Positions 22,883 through 32,810 of a DNA stretch of 64,000 nt are shown in pieces (positions within the stretch are counted from its first letter, which is position 1; the number at the start of each line of letters is the position of its first letter). The translations under genes and the position numbers were made by a program. The stretch comes from Physcia stellaris (lineage: Eukaryota; Ascomycota; Lecanoromycetes; Caliciales; Physciaceae). The notes beneath the pieces were generated by a model. The model saw only the letters and a list, made by a program, of their open reading frames with translations, was not told the origin of the DNA and ran no database searches. Location of the stretch: assembly GCA_018902385.1 (NCBI GenBank), contig JABSSW010000006.1, forward strand, positions 372,001 through 436,000, given 5' to 3'.

Positions 22883-23703
22883 ATTGCAATGAAACTGACA
22901 AGTCTTTAAAGATTTGGGTCTCAAAACCCCAAATAGACCGATGAGGAAGCTTGGACAGAGTTACTTGTGACCTAGCTGTGACCCAATGACTACAATCTAT
23001 CTTGAATGGAGGGTGGAAGTGTGTAGGTCAGAAAGATTGTGAAAGACATCTGAGAATGCCATCTGAAGTTCTGGGCTGCCTCGACTTCACATTCATTCAC
23101 ACGACGTCAACAAATTCACACTCCTCTACGTAGGAAATGCAACCTGTACCTTGCGCGTACGTAATCTCTTTTCGTCTTCTTGCAAGACATCTCAGAGTGA
23201 TACATTCTGGACGATGAACGATAGTGATGCGTGATGCAGGCTCCTGGGACAAAGAAGAACCCGGGATTGAAAGATTTCCTCCGGTATGATTATTTCTATT
23301 CATGCCATGGCTGCACAATTCAAGAGCCGCTCTGAATGAGTATAGATAGTATAGTGCATTGCGAGACTGGCTACCTAAGCACGGCAATCTTGCCAATTTA
23401 CCCAATTTCACTGCCTACTCCAAATTTGTCATCAATTCGCGGATTTTTTGGCCGGACAGCAGACAGTGATGGCAATGATTTTCCCATGAATATCGTCAAA
23501 AACTTTGTCACGTGATGCATGTCCAGGCTGCAGTCAAACGTAGTGAGCTTCACTTACGGGCTTAACTTCAGTTGTCTAATATCACTTTTCCAACTCCCCC
23601 AGTCTCATAACATACCTACCTCCTTCAACCACCTAGGTTCGGCCGTTCATTCCAGACCTACCTATCATCCCACATAGTACACCTCTTAAGCATTTTCCTC
23701 AAC
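22883..23703. other. Intergenic between divergent family A copies 1 and 2
   Basis: About 820 bp. A pyrimidine-rich stretch with CCTACCTCC-like runs lies just upstream of 23704, as is common in fungal promoters. No coding frame was accepted. Confidence 0.4.
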
Positions 23704-25119
23704 ATGGACTTTCGTTCGCCACGTGCTCACCGTAAGGGCTCTGATCAGAGCCAGAAAGTTTCGTTCGCCCAGGCCAAGATCGCGGTTGGTGTCAACACTT
23801 ATCAATTAACGCTCATGGTTGCTGACAACCCCTTAGAAAATACGTGCTACCAAGGTAAAAATCAAGCATATGACATTCGTGTCGGCTACTAATGCCTCAT
23901 AATCACTCAGAACAAAGTGCTGAATGGCGAGCGGCACGGGTCTAAGATGGCCAAGAGAATCCGCAAACATATCCAACAGATTAGCTCATGTATGGAGATA
24001 ATATGACACCAATCTAATGGATTTCTAGGGTTTCCATTCTACATTAGGAACCGTAATAGAACCACATCGGGTCAGATTTTTTCTACGCTAATGATCGAAA
24101 GCAGCAAGTGGAGAACGATGTCTTGGAAACTCACGATACGGCCGAGGACGAACTGCAGTCTCTTCAAGATTCCGATGTACGCTTCGCTATTGTCACATTC
24201 CTGTTCAAAAGCTAATTTGATATGCTAGTCCGTCGCCTCTGGCGCTGCTGTCGACTCGAGACCTCAAAACTCTCTGGAGCACTTCAACATGCAGAGCATC
24301 AACCACCTCATGATCACTAAGTCGACCAAAAATTGCTTTCTTGATGGCGAGGATGGTACCGGCGTCAGAACACGCATTCGCAAAGTTCTGAAAACTGCTG
24401 GAGAAAAGGGTATCAATTACTTCGATACTACCATAGAGAGTCATCACGAGGACGACGCCCTTCGTGCCGTGCATGCATTGCTTTATTTCAGGTATCACAA
24501 AGTTGATGAGAAGGATTACCGAGAGTTCATAACCTCAGAGCGTATTGCTTCTAAATCCAACCTCTATGACCTTCATCGAATTCGGGGCCAAAACTACAAC
24601 GCCGACAAGCAGCAGGCTATAATGGATTTCTACCTGGTAGGCGTAGAGGCGACGGCCCAAGTCATGGGCGATAAAAACATCCCGCAACACGACTCAGAGG
24701 CAGCGGCACGAGTTGTGGAAGTCGATCTTCGACTCTAATGAGCTTAGAATGGCCAAAGCGAGTCTGGTGGGGCTAACTGGGTCCGTCCCAGTTGAGGACA
24801 TATACTCGTATAACTCGGCTACTCTATCAAGTGGCAAATCTTCATTCGCACAACATTCGTCCTGACTGCCGATCTGACATTGAAGTACCGATTTATGATT
24901 GACGATGACAAGAAATATGAGTGCTTTAAGAAGTGGTGTGCAGTTCCATCTCTTGAAGAGATTGAGGCACTGGAGCTGAAAGATGAAAAGGACATATCAG
25001 TGAGGTCTACAGAGCCTTATGATCAGGGCAAAGCAAGACGTGTTATCAAAGTTGATCTTGACTTTGGCGATCCCAACGTTTCGGTAAATCAGTTCGTACT
25101 ATCTAAGAATGCTCTCTAA
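23704..25119 (+). pseudogene. Gene family A, copy 2 (broken)
   Basis: An ATG at 23704 (MDFRSPRAHRKGSDQSQ) leads to VADNPLEN, the counterpart of NPFL in the other copies, then several stops between 23930 and 24110. The central part (24289-24738) is open and aligns with copy 3: INYFDTTIESHHEDD against NFLDTTIESGHEDD, YFRYHKVDE against FFRYHKIDR, ASKSNLYD against KSKSTLYE. Two frame changes follow: near 24700 (into WKSIFDSNELRMAKASLVG) and near 24830 (into IKWQIFIRTTFVLTADL). The end aligns with copy 3 and stops at 25119. The family has no motif I recognise. Confidence 0.7.
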
Positions 25120-25353
25120 CATTATCAGGATATGTAAATGATCGAAACAATATCGGGCGGGCTCAAATATCAAGCTGCTCGTTGCATGGACTGTGATGTT
25201 CACTTCTGCCAATCGGACACTGACTGTTCAATCTCCAACATCATTCCTAAATGGAATCAGAATCAGTGGCGAGATGCTATGAATCGACTGTTGATGACGA
25301 ATAACTTTCCCGAGTTCACTGGCCGTGGTGTCTAAACCCCACACATAAGGGGT

Positions 25354-25545
25354 TTTACGTGTACAATATGCTACGAAGACGAGTCAAGTATCGAGACTTG
25401 CGCTCTGAGATGTGGACACCGCGACTGTGTCGACTGCTACCGGCAGTAACTTGCTATGAAGACAAAAGATGAAGGCGAGACTGCAAGGATTCAATGCCCC
25501 ACAGAATGATCCTCTGTGGAGCCCTTTGAGGTCCATTCGTAGATA
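25354..25545 (+). pseudogene. Fragment of an Ariadne-type RBR E3 ligase (RING1)
   Basis: The frame FTCTICYEDESSIETC / ALRCGHRDCVDCYRQ is the first RING of RBR ubiquitin ligases of the Ariadne class: paired CxxC, then CGH, CxxC and the YRQ tail. It is followed by LAMKTKDEGETARIQCPTE, which continues the family's usual KIKEEGE..RIQCP segment. The stretch is interrupted by TAA at 25447-25449 and TGA at 25507-25509. Upstream, a [13 protein letters not shown] segment (about 25250) may belong to the same gene. RING2 and IBR were not seen, so only a fragment is present, presumably copied from a full gene elsewhere. Confidence 0.7.
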
Positions 25546-25866
25546 ACTAGTACAATGAAGGCCTATGGAGCAAAGCAGCAACCGAGCGCCACACATGATC
25601 TTGTGCATCATTGTTCATTCGAGTACATTCGCGTGACCTTCAATCCTGGTCACCATCATGGATGAAAGAACCGATGCTATCCACTGTATTCGCGTCCTCG
25701 TCCTCGTCCTCTGATACTCGACTCGAGCAATGCGTCTCAACGTCCAGAAATTTGGTGACATGACGAGAAGAGTCTCTACTTCTGAACTTAACTTTTCGAG
25801 ACTTGCGTTCCTTGTCCCCTGTTAGCTAATGCATTTTGAGAGGCGACAGCCATCTACCTTATTGGG

Positions 25867-26476
25867 CTACTCTCTTACATTGCGATGGGCTTCCCTGGAG
25901 TGAGATCGAGAGCCCCTTGGCCCTGGTGTATCCGCTCGACGTAGGGTTGAGGCCTGCCTCAAGCTTTTTAAATTTCTGGTCGCTGTCCTTGATGTTGGCT
26001 TTGGCATAGTACCCTCGTCATCTGGAATGACTTTTGGCAGGGGTTTGTGGCTATTGCTATTGACGCTTGAGGAGTGATCGTTGTAGTCTTCGTTGTAATC
26101 GCTGCTGAAAGACTCCTCGTACAAAAGCTGATCCACTAGTCCTTGTGTCACCGGATCTTCCTCTTCCAACTTGTCGCTGAGCCTGTTCATAGCCTTGGTC
26201 AGTTTTCGAAGTCTAGATGATAAGGTCAAGTTAGCCGATGAACCTCATCAAAGACGAGTTTGGGACATACATCCGATTCCGAATCCGTCGAGAGTTGGCC
26301 ATGAACAACTCAGCGTCATATGGAGTAGCCTTCAGTGCGCGTCTGCATATGGCGCGTGATTCTTCTTTGAATAGCTTGAACATAACGCTATGCTTCAGCA
26401 TGACCTCATGATATGGCTCTGTGGTGGCTCCAGTCAGTGTTTTGCTTCCTTGACTAAGTAAACCAAGTCCCGCCAT
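25867..26476 (-). CDS. Gene family B, copy 1
   Basis: Two exons (26476-26271, 26212-25867) give 183 residues. The intron is in phase 2 after an [R]xRVxxS/NRIRNR-type segment, the same place and phase as in copies 2 and 3. Shared features are a basic/helical N-terminal domain, a DAELF or KKFF motif about ten residues before the intron (ATPYDAELFMANSRRIRNR here), and after the intron a helical LRKLTKAMNRLSDKLEEED segment followed by a disordered Ser/Asp-rich tail. The ATG chosen is the first in frame; relatives begin with MAK and a longer basic segment, so an upstream exon may be missing. It is head-to-head with copy 2, with 85 bp between the start codons. Function unknown; the basic start and acidic tail hint at nucleic-acid or chromatin contact, which is inference. 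Confidence 0.6.
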
Positions 26477-26561
26477 TCATCATCATCTGACATACGACAA
26501 CGGTAGCATATTGATCGCGACCATTCTACAATTCTCCTACTCTGTACCCAAATACAGCGCG

Positions 26562-27319
26562 ATGGCAAAAAAAAGGATGGCCAAGAAGACAGGAAAAGAC
26601 AGCACAAAAGCTAAGATAATTCGGCGTCGCTATAAGCAGACTACCATCTTTCATGTTATTGCTACAGATGCGCTGCGTATGCTGGATGTCACTCGCAGGA
26701 TCATGAATCGTGCTGCCGGAGAGTCTGACGACAATGAATTGGTCGATTGTAATATCCTGATGAAAATGTTCAGAGAGAAGGCATTGAAAATGATTGACGA
26801 TGGCACCAAAGGTCTCCCAGGAGATGCCGAGCTCTTCAGTTCTCAGGTCCAAAGGGTACACAATGTATTGTAAGTAAAGGTTCGTCTATGGCATAAGTAT
26901 GGCTAATAAGTCGTGGATCTAGGAGCCTAGAACTTGAAAATGAGTTCGATGCCTTTTGTGGCGCACTTGAGAGCGGGGACACCGTAGTTCAATCAAAGGC
27001 TCAAGAAACAATGATGAATGCATCTGCCATAATCAAGGAGGATCGCTCTTCAAACAACAAGAATTTGACCGTTGAAAAACCCAGTTCTGTTGCAGAGCCA
27101 TCATCATCCCGATACGTGCAACGGACAGAAGACGTGACCCAAGATCTCTCGTCCCAACGTTCTCCAAAGCCGCATTCCCTTGGCAAGCGAGTTTCTGGAG
27201 GCCATATAGCGAGAAAGAAGACAGAGCATGTAGCTGGACGAGGCCGTGCAGAGGTAGAATCTCCAAAAAAGTGCAAAGACCTAGAAAAGGAAAGCTCAAT
27301 GAAGGGGACTTTTGATTGA
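26562..27319 (+). CDS. Gene family B, copy 2
   Basis: Exons 26562-26869 (308 bp) and 26923-27319 give 234 residues. It starts MAKKRMAKKTGKDSTKAK, strongly basic, then YKQTTIFHVIATDALRML, LMKMFREKALKMIDDG, GDAELFSSQVQRVHN, a phase-2 intron, and SLELENEFDAFCGALESGD. The rest is disordered and charged. Just after the stop, a second frame (27312-27506) carries an acidic ending, EDSLKDFIVYDEDD. A similar ending (SSSLGEFIDNGQPD) lies downstream of copy 3, so a frameshift near 27.3 kb may have cut the native C-terminus. Function unknown. Confidence 0.65.
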
Positions 27320-27506
27320 CATGAGAGTAGAAGAAACAAGTAGAGAAACAGGAGACAAGCGACAGAATTCACTTGCACATATCATGAAGTTTGTCGATGT
27401 TGAGGCGACAGGGTCAGATCATTCATCTTCGGATACCAACACGGATATCAGCACGAATACCGAAGATTCTCTCAAAGATTTCATTGTCTACGATGAAGAT
27501 GACTAG

Positions 27507-28032
27507 TAGCAAGAAGAAAAAATCTGGAATAATGGTTCCCAGAGCAGATTTCGTCACTAAGTTTCTGCTCGAGTCAACAGCGACTCGTACTTGAGCAAAT
27601 ATCGCATTATCTCAATCAAGTAGCTAGCAAGCCAGGTTGCCTAAGTCCAAAGCACGTGTGTTAAACGCCAAGCTGTTGTCAAGCTGTCAAGGAGTAAATG
27701 GATCATTAGTGCAATGTCAGAAAGCCGAGCTCGAGGCTCCAAGGCCCTATCCAATAGATGGAATTAAATCCGTATATGGAGGTAACAATTGTGGTATGTT
27801 ATCGGTGCAGGACCTTCAAATACTTAATGCCAAGCCAGAATGGCGATTACATACTTTAAGCGAGATCTGATCGGCCCGTTTGCCATTTTCGTGTCACAGG
27901 CGCGTCCCCTGTACCCCGACAAGGCTTCGACACATAGCAAAGGCGTGTCCTATAGACATCCTGCACTTGGCATCCATCAGAACTAATACAAGAGACATCA
28001 AGGTGAGTTTTCAGTATGGAATCCTATTGCAA
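27507..28032. other. Intergenic or unresolved 5' part of the family C gene
   Basis: Frames at 27637-27870 and 27880-28032 are open but not clearly coding. The second is continuous with the family C start, so the gene could begin further upstream. Confidence 0.35.
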
Positions 28033-28542
28033 ATGAAAAACCCAAATATGGCCGCGAAGAATGCCGTGAGAGATGCCATCGCGTCAGGTATCTATGACAA
28101 AAGCACTGTTTCGGTACTCAAGCTGTACGTCTCCGTTTCTCAAGGCAAGCAAACCCGAGTATTAAATATACTAGACTCCAAAAAGATTGGAACAAGGGGG
28201 GCCATTTGGAAGTGCGACAATACCTCATTCAGTACAAAGGAGAGACGAGCAAGTTGCCAAAAGGAACAACGCCCAAACAACGGTATGAGTCTTAACCCTT
28301 CGATATATCATTATTGACTTGGCCACAGTGATGATCTAGTCAGAATGCTGCATATGGACAAGGAACCTCAGGAGATGTACGGTGGAACAAGCTCGTGTAC
28401 CTAGGATTAATGCTGACCTCTACGCAGTGAAAAAGAAGTAGACATTGCTCGTGCAATGAATATCGATCTTGGAGACGGAAAGGGGTCGTATGGAGCCATC
28501 AATGTCCTAGAGATCGTGCAGAGGTTGGAAAAGGGGGAGTAA
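28033..28542 (+). CDS. Gene family C: 4-exon gene for a ~120-residue protein
   Basis: Exons 28033-28124, 28175-28282, 28329-28376 and 28428-28542 are joined by introns of 50, 46 and 51 bp, all in phase 2, giving 120 residues. The start chosen is the first ATG of the segment MKNPNMAAKNAVRDAIASG; the frame is open upstream, so a longer form is possible. The product is hydrophilic and helical: IYDKSTVSVLKLLQKDWN, RQYLIQYKGETSKLPKG, DDLVRMLHMDKEPQEIEKE, then NIDLGDGKGSYGAINVLEIV. The last part has small-residue turns. No frame break was seen, unlike most genes around it. I do not recognise the family. The consistent splicing argues that it is or recently was functional. Confidence 0.62.
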
Positions 28543-29129
28543 CCATCACTTTTCTGCAGTTAACTAAGATTGGAGCGTACCTGCTCCACTCCAATTGCTA
28601 GCTAGCTTTCTAATATCATTCCGTAAACCGGTGACCCTACCACTGATTGCTGAAGGATATAGTGGAGTCATAGGCGCCAAAAGCTACCACTCCATCTTCG
28701 TCGACCATCTCTTGACCAATGATGATTGATAGATCCCTTAGAATATGGACAAGACAGAAAAAGTTTCTAGACGCACTATTTAAATGGCTCGTGAATACTT
28801 CGCTCCATTCCCATTCTAGCTTGTGAGGTTAGTAGTTGATATTCCATGAACCACAAAACGCGGGAGAAGTCCGGCAAAACTTCAGGAGTTCCACGTCATA
28901 ACATGGCTGAGTATGCCGGTCCGGATCACTTGGAAGTCTGTGCCGATTCTAAGTGATCACCAAACACATAGCTCATCCCGCATTATAGGCAAAGAGATAT
29001 CTCGCTTTGACTCCCATTTTCAACCGTGCTTAAAGTCATCCTCAAAATACCACAATTCTAGATCTAGGAGTCTATCCCTGTAAGACACCTTGGCTCCCGT
29101 GGTGCTTTCACATTTCCTGGTACGCGGCT
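28543..29129. other. Intergenic, no gene seen
   Basis: About 590 bp between the family C gene and family B copy 3. No frame was accepted. Confidence 0.4.
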
Positions 29130-29828
29130 ATGGCGAAAACCAAGAAACTCGGGTCGGCGTATCCATCTACAGTGAGCTCCAAGCTTTTAAGACAGGTCTA
29201 CAAGAAAACAGCAGTCTTCCATGGACTTGCGACGTTGGGGTTAGGAATGCTGAAACGCGAAAGTACACTGTACGCTCAAATGTCGCATGGCACAGACGAT
29301 ACATCTCTTCTAGAGCATAGGATACTCCTCGGGCTTGTCACTGAGATGATTGAGAAACTGTGCAAAGAAGATCTGGATGCTGTACCCGGTGGCAAAAAGT
29401 TTTTCCAAGCGGAATCACAGCGAGTACAGGATTCAATGTACGTCATTGCACTGCTCACTTCTGGACTGCCCACTAATGCGTTTTACTGTAGTGTGGACAA
29501 GCTCATAGATAAATGCGATAACATGAGCACTAGACTTGAGGCCAGAGGCCCAGAGGCACCGGATGTAGCGGAAAAATTCCTGTCTTCAGTACTATCAATG
29601 CCTACAACAGAGTCAGGGGACTGCGAAAGCGAATCGGTTAGCTCAACCACTGAGCCTGGGAAGGATTGCACCATGTCGAAGCGATCAGACCTTCAGTCCA
29701 TCGACAACGAAGACATGCCTACAGAGGTGGACGACTCTCAGTCGTGTGATATTGAGCGCTCGACTTTGAGAAAGAAGGTCGCAAGGAACAGCGGGAGACA
29801 GGAAGCACACGTCGATCTCTGGAAGTAG
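29130..29828 (+). CDS. Gene family B, copy 3
   Basis: Exons 29130-29437 (308 bp, the same length as exon 1 of copy 2) and 29492-29828 give 214 residues; the 54-bp phase-2 intron is a multiple of three, so the frame stays open across it. It starts MAKTKKLGSAYPSTVSSK, then YKKTAVFHGLATLGLGML, LVTEMIEKLCKEDLDAV, GGKKFFQAESQRVQDS, intron, VDKLIDKCDNMSTRLEARG, and a Ser/Glu/Asp-rich tail. Past the stop, other frames to ~30.1 kb look coding (for example REALKYGIETDDWAESSTC and SSSLGEFIDNGQPDGRD), so the native C-terminus may have been longer before a frameshift. Function unknown. Confidence 0.65.
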   Translation: MAKTKKLGSAYPSTVSSKLLRQVYKKTAVFHGLATLGLGMLKRESTLYAQMSHGTDDTSLLEHRILLGLVTEMIEKLCKEDLDAVPGGKKFFQAESQRVQDSMYVIALLTSGLPTNAFYCSVDKLIDKCDNMSTRLEARGPEAPDVAEKFLSSVLSMPTTESGDCESESVSSTTEPGKDCTMSKRSDLQSIDNEDMPTEVDDSQSCDIERSTLRKKVARNSGRQEAHVDLWK

Positions 29829-30327
29829 GTCGAAAGTCAACAAGAGAGCCACCGGTACTAGGAAGTCGGTAAGCAGCAGAGAGGCTTTGAAATATGGCAT
29901 CGAGACTGATGATTGGGCAGAAAGTTCAACTTGCTCAATCGTTCAAGAAAGGAAAGGCAACGTCTTGAAGTGTGGGCAGCTTGCGGGACGCGGAGGTCAG
30001 GATTTGTGGAAGTAGACCTATGGACGAGGCCAAGGACTCAGAGGTCTCCTCGAGTCTCGGAGAATTCATCGACAACGGTCAGCCAGATGGGAGGGATCAT
30101 AAGCGAGACAACAAGTCATGATAGAAAGCAGGGATGCAGGATTGTCATTTGATGCTAGTAAAAGACCTTCACTGTCCTGCGCATCGCAGGGTTCTATGAT
30201 AGCCGATGTCAACGTCCAGCGCAGCACGGCAGCTGTTTGATACCATTGCATCTGATCCAGTTAGCCCATCTTACTTTGAAACCTGGTTGAAGAAAGCTTA
30301 CGTTTGCTGGAACGCCCAATGGGGCCC

Positions 30328-31959
30328 TCAATGGGGATGGCGCATGGAAAGAACAAAAAAATTAGCCCTACCTCGAGGGCAACGCCTAGGACCCATAGTC
30401 GTATATGAAAGTACGTTCTCGTGGAAGAAAAGGTTGGACAGATGTATGGAGCCAGATCGTGACCGGTGGTGACATGAACAATGAAAGCCTTGAAGAGCTG
30501 CTTGCATCGGGAAGAAGATCTCATAGTTCCTAAGAATGGTTAGGTTGTCAGCAAAAGAAGGGGAGGAGCAACACACTGCAACATATTCATCAGACCCGAT
30601 ATCGCTGATGTGCACCTCCTGCGTTTTGCCCAGGTCGTGAATTCCGGCAGTTTTGATTGGAATGTCGAAAACATCTCCCAAATTGAGTTGAGCGAGATTG
30701 GGATTGATGGGGATTGCGACCCATCTCTTACCACATTTCTTTTTGGAGTTTGGTTCGTCGTCCGTCAGGAACCGATAAAGATAGGTGTTGTCCGCCGCAG
30801 AGAAGAAAACGGTCTTCAGGTAACGTTGCCATTTAATATGGCTTTCGCTATTCCAGGAGAAAATCTCCTCTATTGGGACCGAACCATTCAAACCAACGCA
30901 GCTAGCCTTAGCTGTCAATTGCGGGGTTTTATCGTACAAGGCTCCCCAGAACCCGCGACGTTGAGTCTTCCCTACATTAGCCAGAAGCTCCGGATTGTTC
31001 ATTGCAGAAACCGTATTGGCAACACCATTCATATAGAAGCTCATAATGAGTCTCTTGTAGTAAGTGTTCCAGTTCTTGCAACGTTGTCGAACTGATTCAT
31101 AAAGCGTGCTCTTACTCTTAATCCACTTCGGGATTATGTATTACCTCATCGTGTTCCGATCAATTTTGTGGTATCGAAAGAATAGAGACGCGATAATGCC
31201 TCGTAGAACGTCATCCTCGTGACCGCTCTCAATCGTTGTATCTAAGAAATTTGCACCATCATCTCCGGATAAGGCTAATACCTTGACCGGTCGGATCAGA
31301 ACAGCAAATTTTTGGTTGTTGTCGATTAGGAAAGGGTTGTCATTAGGAACAAGCGATAATATGTCAATGTCGTTCTCATTTTGCTTCTCGGAGAGATTCA
31401 GGAAATCGCCAACGTCGTTGACCTGAATGACAGAAGACTCAATCTAAGATGACTATTCAGAGTTTGTGATAATCCGAGAGCGTCAAGTCACTAACAGTGT
31501 TTTTTCTATCGAAAAAACTCAGAAACTCGTTTTCATATATTTCTTTCTAAAGAAAAGCATTGAGTATTTGCGATTTAGTGCATCATGCAAAGTCACTTAT
31601 TGTTGAAAAGACTTTTTTCGCATCATGTTACATCTTGAATCAATATGCATGTGACATCAAGATTGTATTGAATAAAACGCATTTTGATTTTTTTCTGATT
31701 CTTTGAAACAGTTTTTTCAGTAATAAATGCTTTTTCGACGATTTTATTCTATTCAATTGTCATAAGTTTTGTCAATGAATATAAAGTTGATCAAATTTGT
31801 ACCTTGATGATCTAAGGAGGCAATATTAGTGAGAATCTATTATTGAGGTTTATGTCCTCAACTAACCTTCAGATTTGGCTGCGCAACGCGACCCTTACTG
31901 CCGGTTTTAGGCTTGGTAGCCTTGCTAGGACGTGTGCGAATTGTGTGGAATGGTGGCAT
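30328..31959 (-). pseudogene. Gene family A, copy 3 (one premature stop)
   Basis: Exon 1 is 31959-31867 (MPPFHTIRTRPSKATKPK...), followed by a 423-bp AT-rich intron or insertion (31866-31444). Then a long frame starts IESSVIQVNDVGDFLNL and passes through NDNPFL, NFLDTTIESGHEDD and SLFFRYHKIDRNTMR, to an in-frame TAA at 31143-31141. The same frame resumes YIIPKWIKSKSTLYESVRQR, aligning residue for residue with copy 2, and continues through IMSFYMNGVANTV, LNGSVPIEEIFSWNSESHIK and NLAQLNLGDVFDIPI to a stop at 30328. A 36-bp intron could formally remove the TAA, but that is too short to splice and would delete conserved residues. So this is a near-intact gene with a single nonsense change. The true C-terminus is unclear because resemblance to the other copies fades after EVHISDIG. 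Confidence 0.68.
31444..31866 (-). other. AT-rich intron or insertion inside family A copy 3
   Basis: 423 bp flanked by GTTAGT and TTAG on the minus strand. It is much more AT-rich than the adjacent exons and carries words (AATAAAACGCATTTTGA, ATTCAATTG) like those of the AT-rich repeats at the right end of the window. All other introns here are 46-127 bp, so an inserted, RIP-mutated sequence is plausible. Confidence 0.5.
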
Positions 31960-32197
31960 TGTGGTTACGCTATCTTGAACAAAGAGGAAGGAGGGTAGAG
32001 TTGTATTTGGCGGCGTTGTTGACGTGGAGGGTGCTGAGTAGAAGTGATGTTGAGGATTCAAGAAGAAGTAGTTTTGAGGATTCAAGAAAAAGTAATCGAC
32101 GTCATACTTCACAGGCGCAGCAGCAGTGAATATGAAGCTGTGTGAATAAAGAGGGGTATGATTGAGGGAGCAGAACAGAATCATATAGGCTTAGTCT

Positions 32198-32542
32198 TTA
32201 TCTTCGGAGAACATTAGACCACATGTTACAGAGTGACGTGCTTCTTGCGGTGCTCCTAGTTGGAGCCGCGACGGTGGAGGCTGAAATTATATTTTTGTAT
32301 GAGATATTCACAAAGTCACGGCACTCTTTGACACACAATTTAAGGGACAGCGTACTTGTTAGTGTGGATAAACTGCAAAGTTTTCGGCGTAAAACCAATT
32401 CTAAATCTTGGTAGCATAAGGCATTGACCATGGCGGCTGGATGTTCCATATGAACACAGTAGCTGACAAGAATGCTTCCATCAGGTCTCCATTCGATCAT
32501 CTCCTTTGCGGCTTCGATACTTCCAACCCACACCGGGGGCAA
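32198..32542 (-). other. Open frame of uncertain status
   Basis: A minus-strand frame of 114 codons (contains VGSIEAAKEMIEWRPDGSIL and VNALCYQDLELVLRRKL) without an ATG at its beginning. Its composition is protein-like in the first 60 codons. It could be an exon of a gene or family relic. No splice partners were found. Confidence 0.25.
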
Positions 32543-32810
32543 CAGTCGTGGGTCGAAAGATTTCGTGATTCACTAATCGAAGCGCAGGCGATGATGCACG
32601 TCAGTCTTGTAATCCTCATGGAATGCAACCTTCACTCACGACCTCAATCTGACATACAGTTCGCACAGACTTGGTAGCCCCCACTTCGCCAAAACCTCTT
32701 GCGGGCCTGGGCTTCAAGCCCTTGCATGACATTCAAAGAAGAAGTGCGAAGCCCGCGACATACAACTTCGTTGGAATGAGTGACCACAAGACAATTGAAG
32801 GTTCTTGAAC

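Noticed and set aside
31108-31143. A 36-bp GT-AG intron that would remove the stop in family A copy 3
   Set aside because: Too short to splice, and the removed bases encode residues (YIIPKWIKSK) that align with copy 2, so a nonsense mutation is the better reading.
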